A stretch of DNA of 64,000 bases. Source: Cichorium intybus. Taxonomy: Eukaryota; Streptophyta; Magnoliopsida; Asterales; Asteraceae. The notes below the pieces were generated by a model. That model saw only the letters and a list, made by a program, of their open reading frames with translations. It did not search any database and was not told where the DNA came from. The stretch's first letter is position 1; every line of letters begins with the position of its first letter. The stretch spans positions 63,810,354-63,874,353 of the forward strand of contig CM042011.1 of assembly GCA_023525715.1 (NCBI GenBank), given 5' to 3'. The position numbers were made by a program, and so were the translations under genes. Of this stretch, positions 11,399 to 23,374 are shown piece after piece.

Positions 11399-14041
11399 TC
11401 AGTTATCAAGAGCACCAAGAGCTTTCATATCCTCCAAGAACGCCATGTAAGAATCATCCACGCTTGCAGGTTTCACTGATGATGTGGACACTTTCACTGC
11501 TGACTGTTTCACGACAGCTGGCGTTACCACGCCAGGCTGGACAGAACCTACTGACACCGATGAAACAGATGGCTTTGGTTTCACTTTTGGTCCAGCCGAC
11601 TCTCTCCTCACCCGTACCGAAGCTGGCACCTATTTTAAAAAATATATAAAAACACAAAATTTTTTATTAAATGAAAAAAATAAAATATTAAAAAACAATA
11701 ATTATAGAAAATTAAACTCACCATGGCGGTTAGTTGTGGAGTATGTTGAGCTAAAGGCCTTTTAACAACAGTGGAAGCAGCTGATTTCACATATGATGGT
11801 TTTTGAGGGACAGTTGGCGGTCTTGAAAAGTGATCGTCCATGAAAAGTGGTGGTGGCCCTGGCGGAAGTGGCGGCCGCATCATTGGTGGCGGCCCGAATG
11901 GCGGCCTTGGCATCATTGGTGGCAGGCCTGGCGGCGGCATCAGTGGTGGTTGGCCGGGAATTCCTAGGGCGGACATTGGTGGTCGCATATCTGGCGGTGG
12001 CGGCGGTGGTAGTGGAAAATGAGACATCCCTGGCGGCACCCCCTCCGGGACCATCATTGGCGGTGGTTGCCGTGGAGGAGGTGGCGGTGGAACCATTTTT
12101 GAAAAGTCCTTAGCTTCTGAACCACCTTCGGATTGGTTTCCGGTCATCTTTGGTGGCGGTGGAGGTGGTGGAGGAAGCTGAGAAATGTTGGGATCTGATT
12201 TTGAAGTGCCCGGAGGCGGTGGTGGTTGGGTGGTTTGTGGCGGTGGAGGAGGTGGAGGAAGGACAAGGTGAGTTTGGCCTTGTTCTTTAGATGGCGGTCC
12301 GGGAGGTGGCGGCAGCATCTCTGACGTGGCGGGCTTTGGCGGCATTGGTGGTGGTGGTGGTAAAGGCAGGGATGGAGGTGGAGCGGTGTCATCTCCAGCA
12401 TCTGTATCGCCGCCAGTTTGTGGCAGAGGAGGTGGCGGTGGTGGTGGAGGAATTGATGAGTCAACATCATCTGATTCTATACCTGCAGCACCACTTGATG
12501 AACCTTCCACTAAGGGTATAATTGGTCCTGAAATATAAAAAGAAATAAAATTGAGAGGACAAGAGGGAGAGGGGTAAAATCGTCAAAATGGTCAAAAGTG
12601 AATCGAACATAACCTATTGATGACTTATACATTGGAGGCTTTCCAGGTGGAGGTGCACCGGTTGGGTTCCATTGAGGATGATAATAAACAGAATCCTGAA
12701 ATTAAAACTCTTTTGAGTAAATGACCGTTTTGCCCTTGTGTATGTATGAAGTCAAAAAATTTACCTCGGGTTTTAGGTTCTTAGCTCTCTCTTCTTCCTC
12801 AGCTGTCCGTCTTCTTGGTGGTCCAAGATGACTGCAGGAGATTAAATAAAAGTTATACGATTAAATTTATAAAAATGGGGGTCTTATTAAATTTTATATT
12901 TCACTTTCAAATTTTGTATAAAGTTAACCTGAACATAACTGGAGCTTCACCCTTTTCCTTCATTTTCTCTTCATATTCCTGTCAAGAAATGTAAAGTAGG
13001 ACATGATTATACACATTTATTGTTGTCACAAAGACTACGTATTTTTTGATATAATGAATTATTAATAACCTAGAAATTTGTTACCTTCCTTTTCTTGAGA
13101 ACAAGATTCAATGTGTCCTCTAATTGTCTTTTTTTGTGTTTTCTGGCTTTGTCCAAAGCACCATCTGCCTCTGTTGCATTTAATAGCAACCAAATAAGAA
13201 TATTGAAATAGTCAACAAAAAGATACACACACACACACACACACACTGCAGATAATTGGCTGGAAAAAAAGTCGGATTATTTGGAACTTACTCATTGCTT
13301 CCAACTTGTCAATTTGCTCCTTGAGGGTTTCAGGATCCTTCTTCAGTATCCCTACTTCTCTTACTTTCTTTCTTTCCTTCTTGTTCTGTTAAAGATAAGT
13401 ATATACCATAATCCATGTCAACAGGGGAGATAGATCATACAGATATATCAGATTCATGACACCAATAACAAAAGAAATAGTATTAGGAAGTTCCATCTAT
13501 AATGCAACAGTAACTAGTTAATGAATAGTGCTATGAACAAGCATATTGCCAATGAATGTAAAAGTGCATGCTCTTTGTCCAGTTGATATCACTATTCTAT
13601 GTGTACCAGTAATCTTACATGATGATTATGACCCGGATATATATTACCTACATTAACCTGGGATGAACTTATTCATTCACGAAATTCAACAAGTGTAGGC
13701 ATATAAAAAAACTCAGCGATTCCTAATTCCTATAGTCAAACCGTAGATGATTCCTCCAAAAGATTTCCTCAATCCAAATTTATAAATTTCGTTCGTTAAT
13801 ATAAAATGCCGAAACGCAATTTTAAAGAAGAATAATTGAATCAGGAAAAAAGAGGGCAGGAGGATTCGATCACAATTGGCATTATCATAGCAATAACAAA
13901 CAGCAAACAACTTAAGAAATGATTGAAGTATGGCGTAATCAATCGAAAGGGAACAATTACCCTCTTCAATTCTTTTTTACGAAGTTCCTTCCGATAAGCG
14001 TCGGTAGGGTTCATGACTTTGCCCCCCTTTGTCGTCTTCAT
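11399..14041 (-). CDS. ELF5: ELF5/WBP11-like proline-rich nuclear protein
   Basis: Eight coding exons: 14041..13961, 13385..13292, 13170..13085, 12978..12929, 12831..12765, 12695..12614, 12527..11722 and 11629..11399. They sum to 1497 nt (498 aa plus TGA), all GT-AG and in phase. The N-terminus [20 protein letters not shown] and the block [20 protein letters not shown] are the Wbp11/ELF5 N-terminal domain. The motif [20 protein letters not shown] follows, then a long exon of polyproline runs (PPPPPPP blocks, WW- and SH3-ligand type). The conserved tail [19 protein letters not shown] ends the protein. Family knowledge: Arabidopsis EARLY FLOWERING 5 is a nuclear protein affecting FLC expression and flowering time; animal WBP11 is a spliceosome-associated PP1 regulator. 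All diagnostic regions are present and the gene looks functional. The plus-strand Gly-rich open frames over exon 7 are antisense shadows. Confidence 0.92.
13224..13248. repeat. (AC)n microsatellite in ELF5-like intron
   Basis: About 12 AC dinucleotides in the intron between exons 13385..13292 and 13170..13085. Confidence 0.95.
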
Positions 14042-14950
14042 CTTGATAATCTCTCAATACTTTATCAATCAAAGTATATTTCCGATCAAATGCGGCAATA
14101 AAGAGCAAAAATAAGAAGAAGAAGGTGTTGCGGTGAGCTTTGATTGCTCGTTGCGTCTTCTCCCTCAAAACCTCAATGGGGTATACTGAACCTGAACCCG
14201 AGCCCCTCTTCAGATTTTTCACCTCCGGCTTTTCTTTAAAAATCCCCTCCTATATTATATTTACTGCTTTACATATAGCCCAAAAGATGAAGAGACCGGG
14301 CCTGAGATTTGGGCTTTTTAGGAAACCATGTATGAATTTATTTCTGCTTTTAACAAAGGGAAATTATAAAAACTTTATGTGTTTGTTTGTTTCTAGGAGG
14401 TAAACTGAATATAGCATGTAGATTAGGGGTGAGAATTTGGTCCTTGGAACCGAACTCAAGCCTAAAAACTGAGGGAACCGAACCAAGCTAAGGAATCGAT
14501 TACTAGTCTTGGTAGGTTCTCGGTATCTATATATTGCTTATCTCGGTCTCGGTACCGATCGGGTTTGGTACCGTGTGGTCGGTCGGTTTTTGAGTTTTGG
14601 TACCAAGTATACATGGAATCTTAAAAGGCCAAATCTACATTGCTTTTTATTACTTCCAAAAAAATACGATACGTATCTCACCTTCCATCAAACCTGACTT
14701 AGTCGTTTACGTCTTCCCCCCCCCCTGTCGAACTCGATCACACCAAGAGGCAAGAACACATAAATCGTTTGCTTCCTTCTCAATTAATCCAAGATTATTA
14801 AAGGGTTGCACAATATTGGAAGTTAGAAGCATTCAATTTTCAAGATACAATACAAAATTGGGTTCCAAGTCAAGATGATTCTCAAGTAAGTTCTTATATT
14901 TATTTTGATTAGTTTTCCTTATTTTACTTCAAATCATTTGTAGATTCTTT
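14042..14950. other. ELF5-like leader/promoter and intergenic repeat
   Basis: 14042-14220 is the probable leader and promoter of the ELF5-like gene. At ~14425-14620 a stretch rich in GGTTCTCGGTA, GGTACCGATCGGG and CGGTTCGG-like words resembles a dispersed repeat, with no ends defined. The rest is unremarkable up to the first B3 exon copy. Confidence 0.4.
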
Positions 14951-14955
14951 TACAA

Positions 14956-17900
14956 GTACTGGCCAAATAACAAAAGTAGCATGTATTTGAGGGCACACGC
15001 ATTTTCATTCTTTTTTATGTTTCAAGAGTTTTGAAAGAATTTGATTGGATCTTCTAAATTTGGTTTGGCAGGCGATTATATGCTGCTGTATCAGGACTTG
15101 GGAAATCACAACTAAGTAAGCATGTTATACCAAATATTTAAGATATGAACATGTTTATTAACATTAATGAATCAATATTTGGGGTGTTACACTTCTTAAG
15201 GTGTATTAAAGATTGGGATGTTACACTTTTAACATAAGTAAACACAACTTCATCTTTAAATTCAGATTATTGATCATGGGAGATTGTCGTTTCTATTCTC
15301 CAAGAAGTTGCAGAATAGTGATGTCAACCAAGTGCAAAATTGTATTACTAAAGGTTGAATATATTTGATTTCTTTACCTTGAAAACTAGTGTGATTAATT
15401 GGTAATTAGTAAGTATAACATATCATTATTGTTGTTTAGTGGGAGTTAACGTGACAATTTCGACCCATTTGATAATGTCGGGTGGGGTAAATAGATATTT
15501 CATTTTGTTAGCGTATTTAATGTAGATGCCAGCGGAGGCTTTCCTAAGTGTGCTTTTCGACAACAACAATATCATTTTGTCGATGAATGAAATAGATAGT
15601 GGGTATGGGTGATCATTCAAGTATAGGTCATATGCCTTCATTCGTATATTTTTTTACATGTACTGGCCAAATAACAAGAGCCGCATGTATGTGCTTGAGG
15701 ACACATGTATTTTCATTCTTTTTTATGATGAAAGAATTTGCTTGGATCTTCTGAATTTGGTTTGGCATGCGATTATATGTTGTTATATCGGGAATTGGGA
15801 AATCACAACTACGTAAGCATGTTATACCTAATATTTAAGATATGAACATGTTTATTAACATTAATGAATCGATATTTGGGGTGTCACATTTCTTAAAGTG
15901 TATTAAAAGGTTGGGGTGTTACACTTTTAACCTAAGTAAACACAACTTCGTCTCTAAATTTAAATTATTGATCATGGGAGATTGTCGTTTCTATTCTCCA
16001 AGAAGTTGCACAACAGTGATGTCACCCAAGTGCGCAGAATTATATTGCCAAAGGTTGAATATATTTGATTTCTTTACCTTGAAAACAAGTGTAACTAACT
16101 GGTAATTAGTAAGTATAATATATCATTATTGTTGTTCAGTGGGATTTGATGTGCCAATTTCGCTCCATTTGGTAATGTTGGGTGGGATACATAGCTATTT
16201 CATATTGTTAGTGTATTTAATGTAGATGCGAGCGAAGACTTTCTTAGGTGTGGCCTCAACAACAATATCATTGTGTCGATGAATGAAATCAATAGTGTGT
16301 ATGGGTCGTCTTTCAAGTTTAGGTCAGTTTGTGCTTAATTCATTTTGGTTAAGAGTTAAGGCAAAAATAAAAGAAAAAAACAAAACACAAAAGAACTTGT
16401 CTGATTATATTGCCTCCATTCCTAGATTTTTTTTACATGTACTCGCCAAATAACAAGAGCCACATGTATGTGCTTGAGGGCACATGTATTTTCATTCTTT
16501 TATATCTTTCAAGAGTTTTGAAAGAATTTGCATGGATCTTCTGAATTTGGTTTCGTAGGTGAGTATATGCTATTGTACCGGGTCTTGGGAAATCACAACT
16601 ACGTGAGCATGTTATACCAAATATTTAAGATATCAACATGTTTATTAACACTAATGAATCGATATTTGGGGTGTTACACTTCTTAAAGTGTATTAAAGAT
16701 TGGAGTGTTACACTTTTAAGCTAAGTAAACACAACTTCGTCTCTCAATTTAGATTATTGATCATGGGAGATTGTCATTTCTATTCTCCAAAATGTAACAC
16801 AACAATGATGTTAGCCATATGGGCAGAATTGTATTGATAAAGGTTGAATATATTTGATTTCTTTACCTTGAAAACAAGTATGATCAACTAGTAATTACTA
16901 ACTATAACATATCATTATTATTGTTCAATGGGATTTAATGTGACAATTTCGACCCATTTGGTAATGTTGGGTGGGGTAAATAGATATTTCATTTTGTTAG
17001 CGTATTTAATGTAGATGCCAGCGGAGGCTTTCCTACGTGTGCTTTTCGACAACAACAATATCATTTTTTCGATGAATGAAATGGATAGTGGGTATGGGTG
17101 ATTATTCAAGTATACGTCATATGCCTTCATTCGTATATTTTTTTACAGATATTGGCCAAATAACAAGAGTCGCATGTATGTGCTTGAGGGCACATGTATT
17201 TTCATTCCTTTTTATGTTTAAAGACTTTTGAAATAATTTGCTTGGATCTTCTGAATTTGGTTTGGCAGGCGATTATATGTTGTTGTATCGAGAATTGGGA
17301 AATCACAACTACGTAAGCATGTTATACCTAATATTTAAGATATGAACATGTTTATTAACATTAATGAATCAATATTTAGGGTGTGACATTTCTTAAAGTG
17401 TATTAAAGGTTGGGGTGTTACACTTTTAACCTAAGTAAACACAACTTCTTCTCATAATTTAGATTATTTATCATGGGAGATTATCGTGTCTATTCTCCAA
17501 GAAGTTGCACAACAGTGTTTTCAGCCATGTGAGTAGAATTGTATTGCCAAAGGTGGAATATATTTGATTAGTTCACCTTGAAAAAAAGTATGATTAACTG
17601 GTAATTAGTAAGTATAACATATAATTATTGTTGTTCAATGGGATTTGATGTGGCAATTTCGACCCATTTGGTAATGTTGGGTGGGATAAATAGATATTTC
17701 ATTTTGTTAGCGTATTTAATGTAGATGCCGGCGGAGGCTTTCCTACGTGTGCTCTTCGACAACAACTATATCATTTTTGTATATAAATGAAATGGATAGT
17801 GGGTATAGGTGGTCATTCAAGTTTAGGAAAGTTTGTGAGTAATTCTTTTTGGCTAAAAGTTAAGGCAAAAAGAAAAGCAAAAACAAAACAAAAATGAACT

Positions 17901-19410
17901 TGTTTGATCATATTGCCTTCATTCCTAGTTCTGTTTACAAGTAATGGCCAAATAACAAGAGTCACATGTATGTGCTTGAGGGCACATGTATTTTCATTCT
18001 CTTTTATGTTTCAAGAGTTTTGAAAGAAATTGCATGGATCTTTTGAATTTGGTTTGGCAGGCGATTATATGTTGTTGTATCGGGACTTGGGAAATCACAA
18101 CTACGTAAGCATGTTATACCTAATATTTAAGATATGAACGTGTTTATTAACATTAATGAATCGATATTTTGGGTGTTACACTTCTTAAAGTGTATTAAAG
18201 GTTGGGGTGTTACACTTTTAACCTAAGTAAACACAATTTATTCTCTCAATTTAGATTATTGATCATGGGAGATTATCGTTTCTATTCTCCAAGAAGTTGC
18301 ACAACAATGATGTCAGCCATGTGGGCAGAATTGTATTGCCAAAGGTCGAAAATATTTGATCTCTTTACCTTGAAAACTATTATGATTAATTAGTAATTAG
18401 TAAGTATAACATATCGTTATTATTGTTCAGTAGGATTTGATGTCGCAATTTCGACCCATTTGGTAATGTTGGTGGGATAAATAGAGATTTCATTTTGTTA
18501 ACATATTCAATGTAAATGCCAACAGAGGCTTTCCTGCGTGTGCTCTTCGACAACAACAATATCCTTTTGTTGATGAATGAAATGGATAGTGGGTATGGGT
18601 GGTCATTCAAGTTTAGGTCAGTTTGTGCTTAATTCATTTTGGCTAAGAGTTAAGGCAAAAAGAAAAGAAAAAACAAAACAAAAATGAACTTGTCTGATCA
18701 TATTGCCGTCATTCCTAGATTTTTTTGACAGGTACCGACCAAATAACAAGAGCCGCATGTATGTGCTTGAGAGCACATGTATTTTCATTCTTTTTTATGT
18801 TTAAAGAGTTTTCAAAGAATTTGCATGGGTCTTCTAAATTTGGTTTGGCAGAAGATTATATGTTGTTGTATCGAGACTTCGGAAATCACAACTACTTAAG
18901 CATGTTATACCAAATATTTAAGATATGAACATGTTTATTAACATTAATGAATCAATATTTGGGGTGTTACACTTCATAAGGTGCATTAAAGATTGGGGTG
19001 TTACACTTTTAACCTAAGTAAACAAAACTTCGTCTCTAAATTTAGATTATTGATCATGGGAGATTATCGTTTCCATTCTCCAAGAATTTGCACAACACTG
19101 ATGTCACCTAAGTGCGCATAATTGTATTGCCAAAGGTTGAATATATATTTTATTTCATTACCTTGAAAACAAGTATGATTAAGTTGTAATTAGTAAGTAT
19201 ATCATACCATTATTGTTGTTCAGTGGGATTTGATGTGACAATTTCGACCCATTTTGTAATGTTGGATGGAATAAATAGATATTTCATTTTGTTTGCATAT
19301 TTAATGTAGATGCCAGCGGAGGCTTTCTTATGTGTGCTCTTCGACGACAACAATATCATTTTGTCGATGAATGAAATGGATAGTGGGTATGGGTGGTCAT
19401 TCAAGTGTAG
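14956..19410 (+). repeat. Tandem array of six B3-exon units (~0.70-0.79 kb)
   Basis: The landmark GTTATACC(A/T)AATATTTAAG recurs at ~15124, 15825, 16611, 17323, 18113 and 18905, giving spacings of about 701, 786, 712, 790 and 792. The whole unit repeats, including GGGGTGTTACACTT and ATCATGGGAGATT. Long units carry ~85 bp (around GTCAGTTTGTGCTTAATTC through an A-rich tract to TTGCC) that short units lack, so lengths come in two classes. Copies differ by scattered substitutions, indicating an old array. The exonic content is given in the pseudogene entry. Confidence 0.9.
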
Positions 19411-19441
19411 GTCAGTTTGTGCTTAATTCATTCTTTTTTAG

Positions 19442-19627
19442 TTTGGTGATTTGAGGTGTTAGAGGGTACGACGATGAAGAAGAACGTGCAAACGAATAAG
19501 CAACTGATATAGGGGAAACAAGGTGCTAAAAAAGATGTTGATTCGATAAATGAGGGTGTGGCTGGTGGGGTGGAGTTCGAGGAGTTTGATATTCTTGACC
19601 ACACTACCAATTTCCCTAACATGGAAG
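19442..19627 (+). pseudogene. Probable last B3/C-terminal exon of the same decayed gene
   Basis: It follows the sixth exon A directly. After a TTTTTTAG acceptor the frame reads LVI-stop-GVR then GYDDEEERANE. The LAFL B3 domain normally ends YVIRGV(K/R), so the stop is probably CGA (Arg) turned to TGA. Another frame runs to FDILDHTTNFPNMEG before a GT at 19628. Exons B and C of this last unit are absent. Identity is inferred from context and the VI-x-GVR motif. Confidence 0.4.
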
Positions 19628-19793
19628 GTACGTCTTTGATGAATGATAACACTTAATCTTTCTGTTTTTGGCTAATTGCAATAAATGACGTCCTACTTCT
19701 ATTTATTTTTATATTAAGGCATACTACTTTCATTTCTTTTATTCCACTTGCAAATTTTTCCATACTATTCAAAATTCTGCCCAGTTATAAAAT

Positions 19794-21349
19794 GGCAAAA
19801 TGACATTGTAACCCAACGATGTTTCTGTCTTTGTTTTAAAAGGTCCCTATAATATTTTTCTTGCCTTCTAGGGGAATAAAGTTGTGTTGGACCTGTTCAT
19901 AAAGTCCCTTTAACCCCTTGCAATCGGTTTATGGCATGGATATGCATACGTGGCATTACACGTTGGTAGCCGATTAGAAATACTAACAGAATAGAAGGAA
20001 AATTCAACGAAAACCTAACAACAACAAAAGGGCAATAACAATTGATGCTGGAATTGGGAGATGAATAATCAAATCAACCATATTTACCCCACTTTCCGCG
20101 ACCATTAATCACAAAAGCGCACTCTCCTTAAATATCTCTAGATAAAAAGGAAAGTCACCACTACCACCTTACTCATCCAATTCAAGGAAACCCTAAACCT
20201 AGATGTCGAAACCCAAACTGTATGTCTCTACGCCTGTTCATCTCTTTCTCTGTTCTGCATACAACAATACAACAGAGCGCATTATAGAGCTAATCAATTC
20301 ATATGTTTCTGTTAACCGTAGTCATTGAATGTTTTGGTAATAGATAAAAAAAGATTGATGCGTAATTGGGTGAACCAAATGATTACCTCTGTCGATCTGT
20401 AATTCGAAAAGAGAGATACGAACTGTAAGCCCAATTTAGATCTTGCTTACTGTTCATACCTTTAAACATATTTTCAAGATTCGAACTTTGATTAGTCACT
20501 TCACAGCACCATAAAAATTGCAACTTTCGATTCAAGAACAATTAAGAATCGTCTATTTCGTTTATCCCTGAATCTTTAGATCAAACAAAAAGACACCCAC
20601 ACATTTATCTTGGATTATCATTTTTCAATTCAAGCTCTAATCATGTTATCAATGGCGTTTGATGTGCAGATGGCCGGTTTATGATGAGATTGAGACTTCC
20701 AAATGGCGTAACAACAAGTGCCTAAACCCGACGGCTTTTCTGACAGCTTCGACGCGTGTTGCAGCGGCGACTCCACCGCGACGACATAAACCTTCGATGT
20801 CAATATGTTTGTTCGGTACTCCATTACACTAACCGACGACTCAGATACACTACCCTCTGGGACCGCTCCCACCTTACCTTGTTCATATTGCAGCAAATTA
20901 GGAGAGAACTGTAGCAATGGCTGCGATGGATGAAGAAGAGAGCGATCTGGACAAGGCGGTGACGGAAAAGGAGAAACCCGAACTTGTTTTTGTGGCCGTT
21001 CTAGTGCTGAGGTACGCAAGTTGTGGTAGGTTACAGGGATATGAGACATCCAACATTGTAGATTATTGATAGTGGTTTAATGGTGGTGAAAAGGGTGATG
21101 TTAAGGCTTTATGTTGAGCCTGGGGGCAAAAAAGTAATTTTTGGTGTAAATCATGCAACGTATATTTATACATCACATGCCATGTTGGATTGGATTTATC
21201 TGTGTGGCACTACAACCGGTAACTCAAGTTAAAAGGACCAAATGAACAGGTCATTTAGGATTTTAAGCCCCTCAAAAACAGAAAAAAAAACATTAGGGAC
21301 CTTTTAAACCAACTTCGAAAACCTTATAGGGCTACAATGTCATTTTGCC
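19794..21349. mobile_element. Non-autonomous Mutator-type element (possible Pack-MULE)
   Basis: The left end GGCAAAATGACATTGTAACCC and the right end in reverse complement GGCAAAATGACATTGTAGCCC start imperfect TIRs that stay alignable for over 150 bp (shared blocks TTTAAAAGGTCCCTA and GACCTGTTCAT). The 9 bases on each side are identical, TTATAAAAT at 19785-19793 and 21350-21358, a Mutator-type target duplication. No transposase is inside. The 1.2-kb interior is less AT-rich than its surroundings and has gene-like features: ATGTCGAAACCCAAACT before a GTATGT donor (~20202), and an acceptor-like TGATGTGCAG near 20670 before open sequence. This suggests captured host sequence, but I do not recognise the donor gene. 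Confidence 0.8.
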
Positions 21350-21358
21350 TTATAAAAT

Positions 21359-23374
21359 TGTTACTTCCAACTTTTTTCTCGTTAAGACAAATTACTTTGA
21401 AAAATTTGCATGTATAATATTAAAAATTGCTTTGAATGTCATTGGTATAACCGAACAAATGTTTCAATGTACATTGTAACATGAATAAATGAAAGTAGAA
21501 TGCTATAATAAACAAACCAAAGAAATTAGAACATTATTTATTAACTTAACCACATATTTTTTCATGAGATGCTTATTGACATATCACAATTATAAGAATC
21601 TTTTGAGCATATCGTACATGTAGACCCTGAAACATTGAATGAATAGTTATCTATAGATTTTAAAAGTGAAACAATCATACATACACACTCATGCACACAC
21701 ACTCATAAATACCTACATCGAGTCATATACACAATCACAATTTTTTTGTTTGAACTCCGTTGCAACATGCAACCGTAAATCCTCGTTATAATTCCAATAT
21801 ACAATAAATTTCATGTGCTAAAACTAACTACTCTTTCTTGATTTTGATCTTCTTATAACGTTACCCCTATCTCCATTGGAATGTTTTTCTCTGTCCTTTG
21901 TACTCTGAATGAACTCAAACACTCACGTACATTCTTTCTAGGAACATCCTCTCCTAGGATTATATCATGAATTCCTTAGAATATAAACTTAGTAGTTCCA
22001 AATGAATTGCTAATTATTGTAACCAAATCAAACCAACTCTCGAGTAATGAAGATAGTAACAACAATATGTGAACTTTATTGTCAAATTTAATCCCAACTG
22101 ATACAAACTTTGATAGAATCAAGTAAATTTGTTCACATGATCTATCACCAACATCATCTTTGTGTTTATTAACTTACGAATTAAGAAAACCTTATTCAAA
22201 GTTGAGGATTTTCGTACATAATAGACAATGGATTGATTAGTCAAAACACTGTTTTATTGTTGACAATATTATATGCAAAATTCTTCGCAATGACAACTTG
22301 ACCACATTAAAGGCCTATCAACCCAACATCACTCAATCCTCTTGTTTCATCAATTTGAGTTTTTATTCTGACAAGGGTTCGTGAAACATTTACTGATAGA
22401 GATACCGTTGAAATTGTATCTTTCATGGCAATCAAACTTGACGATCTTGACCTTCCTATCTTCAACTATAACTCAGATAGTAGTTGTTAGGTTTTCAAGC
22501 GAAATAAAATACAACTAAAAGATGCAAAAACATATAATCACGTGATTCACATGATTATATAACTGTGTGATGTCTATAGACATATTATAGATGTTCCTTA
22601 TCGATTTTCAGAATAAAGCTTACAATTACATTGATGTTTTATCTATAGAGCTAGATAGAGACAAATGCAATTGTGTCTAGACAATATGAGACACATATCA
22701 TAGTCTCATATTTATATTAGTCACCAACACCATTTTCACCGTGGGACACCCTTAACTCTGCCATAAATGATCGATCACTACGACTAAAAAACGGGTGTCT
22801 TGGAGTTGTTTATTACTTACTTATGTTGGAAATAGCTTGCACTAGACATGTAAATTAGCTGTTCTAGACCTCAAATTTGTTGCTTTGTATTTAGTCTTAT
22901 GGAGAGAACACATTATGAGTTGAATTTTGTCTAGTTATATCACTTATGAATTATGTGCTAGGATTTTCCACAACAGTTTATTTATTACAATATCGAGTTT
23001 TTCAAAAAATACGTTGCTATTCACTATAAACAATTAAACATAGTCGGCATATTGTTTTAGATAATATATTCAAAATATAATCTCATTAAAAACATATCAT
23101 AAACTCCCTCGGGATCTCTTTTTATTGGTATTGACATCGATCCTCTCTCCCAAACAAATACAATCCAAACGCACTGCAACCTGTTTTGTTGTAACCTACG
23201 TAACAAACAACCCAATTGGACAAAAAAAGACGATTATAAATACTATATAAAGAGACTAATCCCTTCATTTCTTTCTACACAATCAAAATTCTTTATTAAT
23301 TTTATCTACAAACTCATAAACTCAATACATTTAAAGATTGACTAATCAAGAGGTTAATCCTCCCGATGTTCCTT
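21359..23374. other. Intergenic, AT-rich
   Basis: About 2 kb with no gene or clear element recognised. Short CA-rich tracts lie near 21680-21720. The last ~100 bases before 23375 are probably 3'UTR of the minus-strand MFS gene. Confidence 0.5.

Larger units (their letters stand above)
14956..19627 (+). pseudogene. Decayed LEC2/FUS3/ABI3-type B3-domain gene, exons tandemly multiplied
   Basis: Each unit holds plus-strand pseudo-exons of one B3 DNA-binding domain. Exon A (MPAEAFLRVLFDNNN through the WSFKFR motif): 15526-15626, 16226-16322, 17015-17115, 17725-17826, 18516-18616, 19310-19410; four of six are exactly 101 bp. Exon B (YWPNNKSRMYVLEGT): 14956-14998, 15660-15706, 16439-16485, 17149-17195, 17941-17987, 18732-18778. 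Exon C (HGSSEFGLAGDYMLLYRDLG then NHNY before GTAAGC): ends at ~15114, 15812, 16602, 17312, 18104, 18895. The A/B break is phase 2 (AG|GTCAGT ... ACAG|GTACTGG), giving ..FKFR-YWPNN, as in LAFL B3 genes (FKYR-YWPNNNSRMYVLENTG). Stops (TGG to TGA in A1), frame changes and lost splice sites show decay. The N-terminal B3 part is missing. The minus-strand open frames in each unit are shadows of exon A. The B3 family is confident; the member is not. Confidence 0.75.

Noticed and set aside
11635..12510. Formin or extensin-like protein from the polyproline frame
   Set aside because: The polyproline run is only one exon. The N-terminal and C-terminal exons identify the WBP11/ELF5 family.
11840..12538. 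Plus-strand Gly-rich frames opposite the proline-rich exon
   Set aside because: Antisense of CCN proline codons (GGN glycine). The minus strand has a complete spliced ELF5-type gene.
15426..19404. Repeated minus-strand frames of 63-74 codons (KAYD..NDHPYPLSISFI..) in the array
   Set aside because: They are antisense shadows of the 101-bp B3 exon A. The plus-strand reading matches a known domain and splice pattern; the minus one matches nothing.
20630..21049. 139-codon minus-strand frame in the Mutator-type element
   Set aside because: No family resemblance that I can name; the frame runs into TIR-proximal sequence. Kept only as part of the captured-sequence question.
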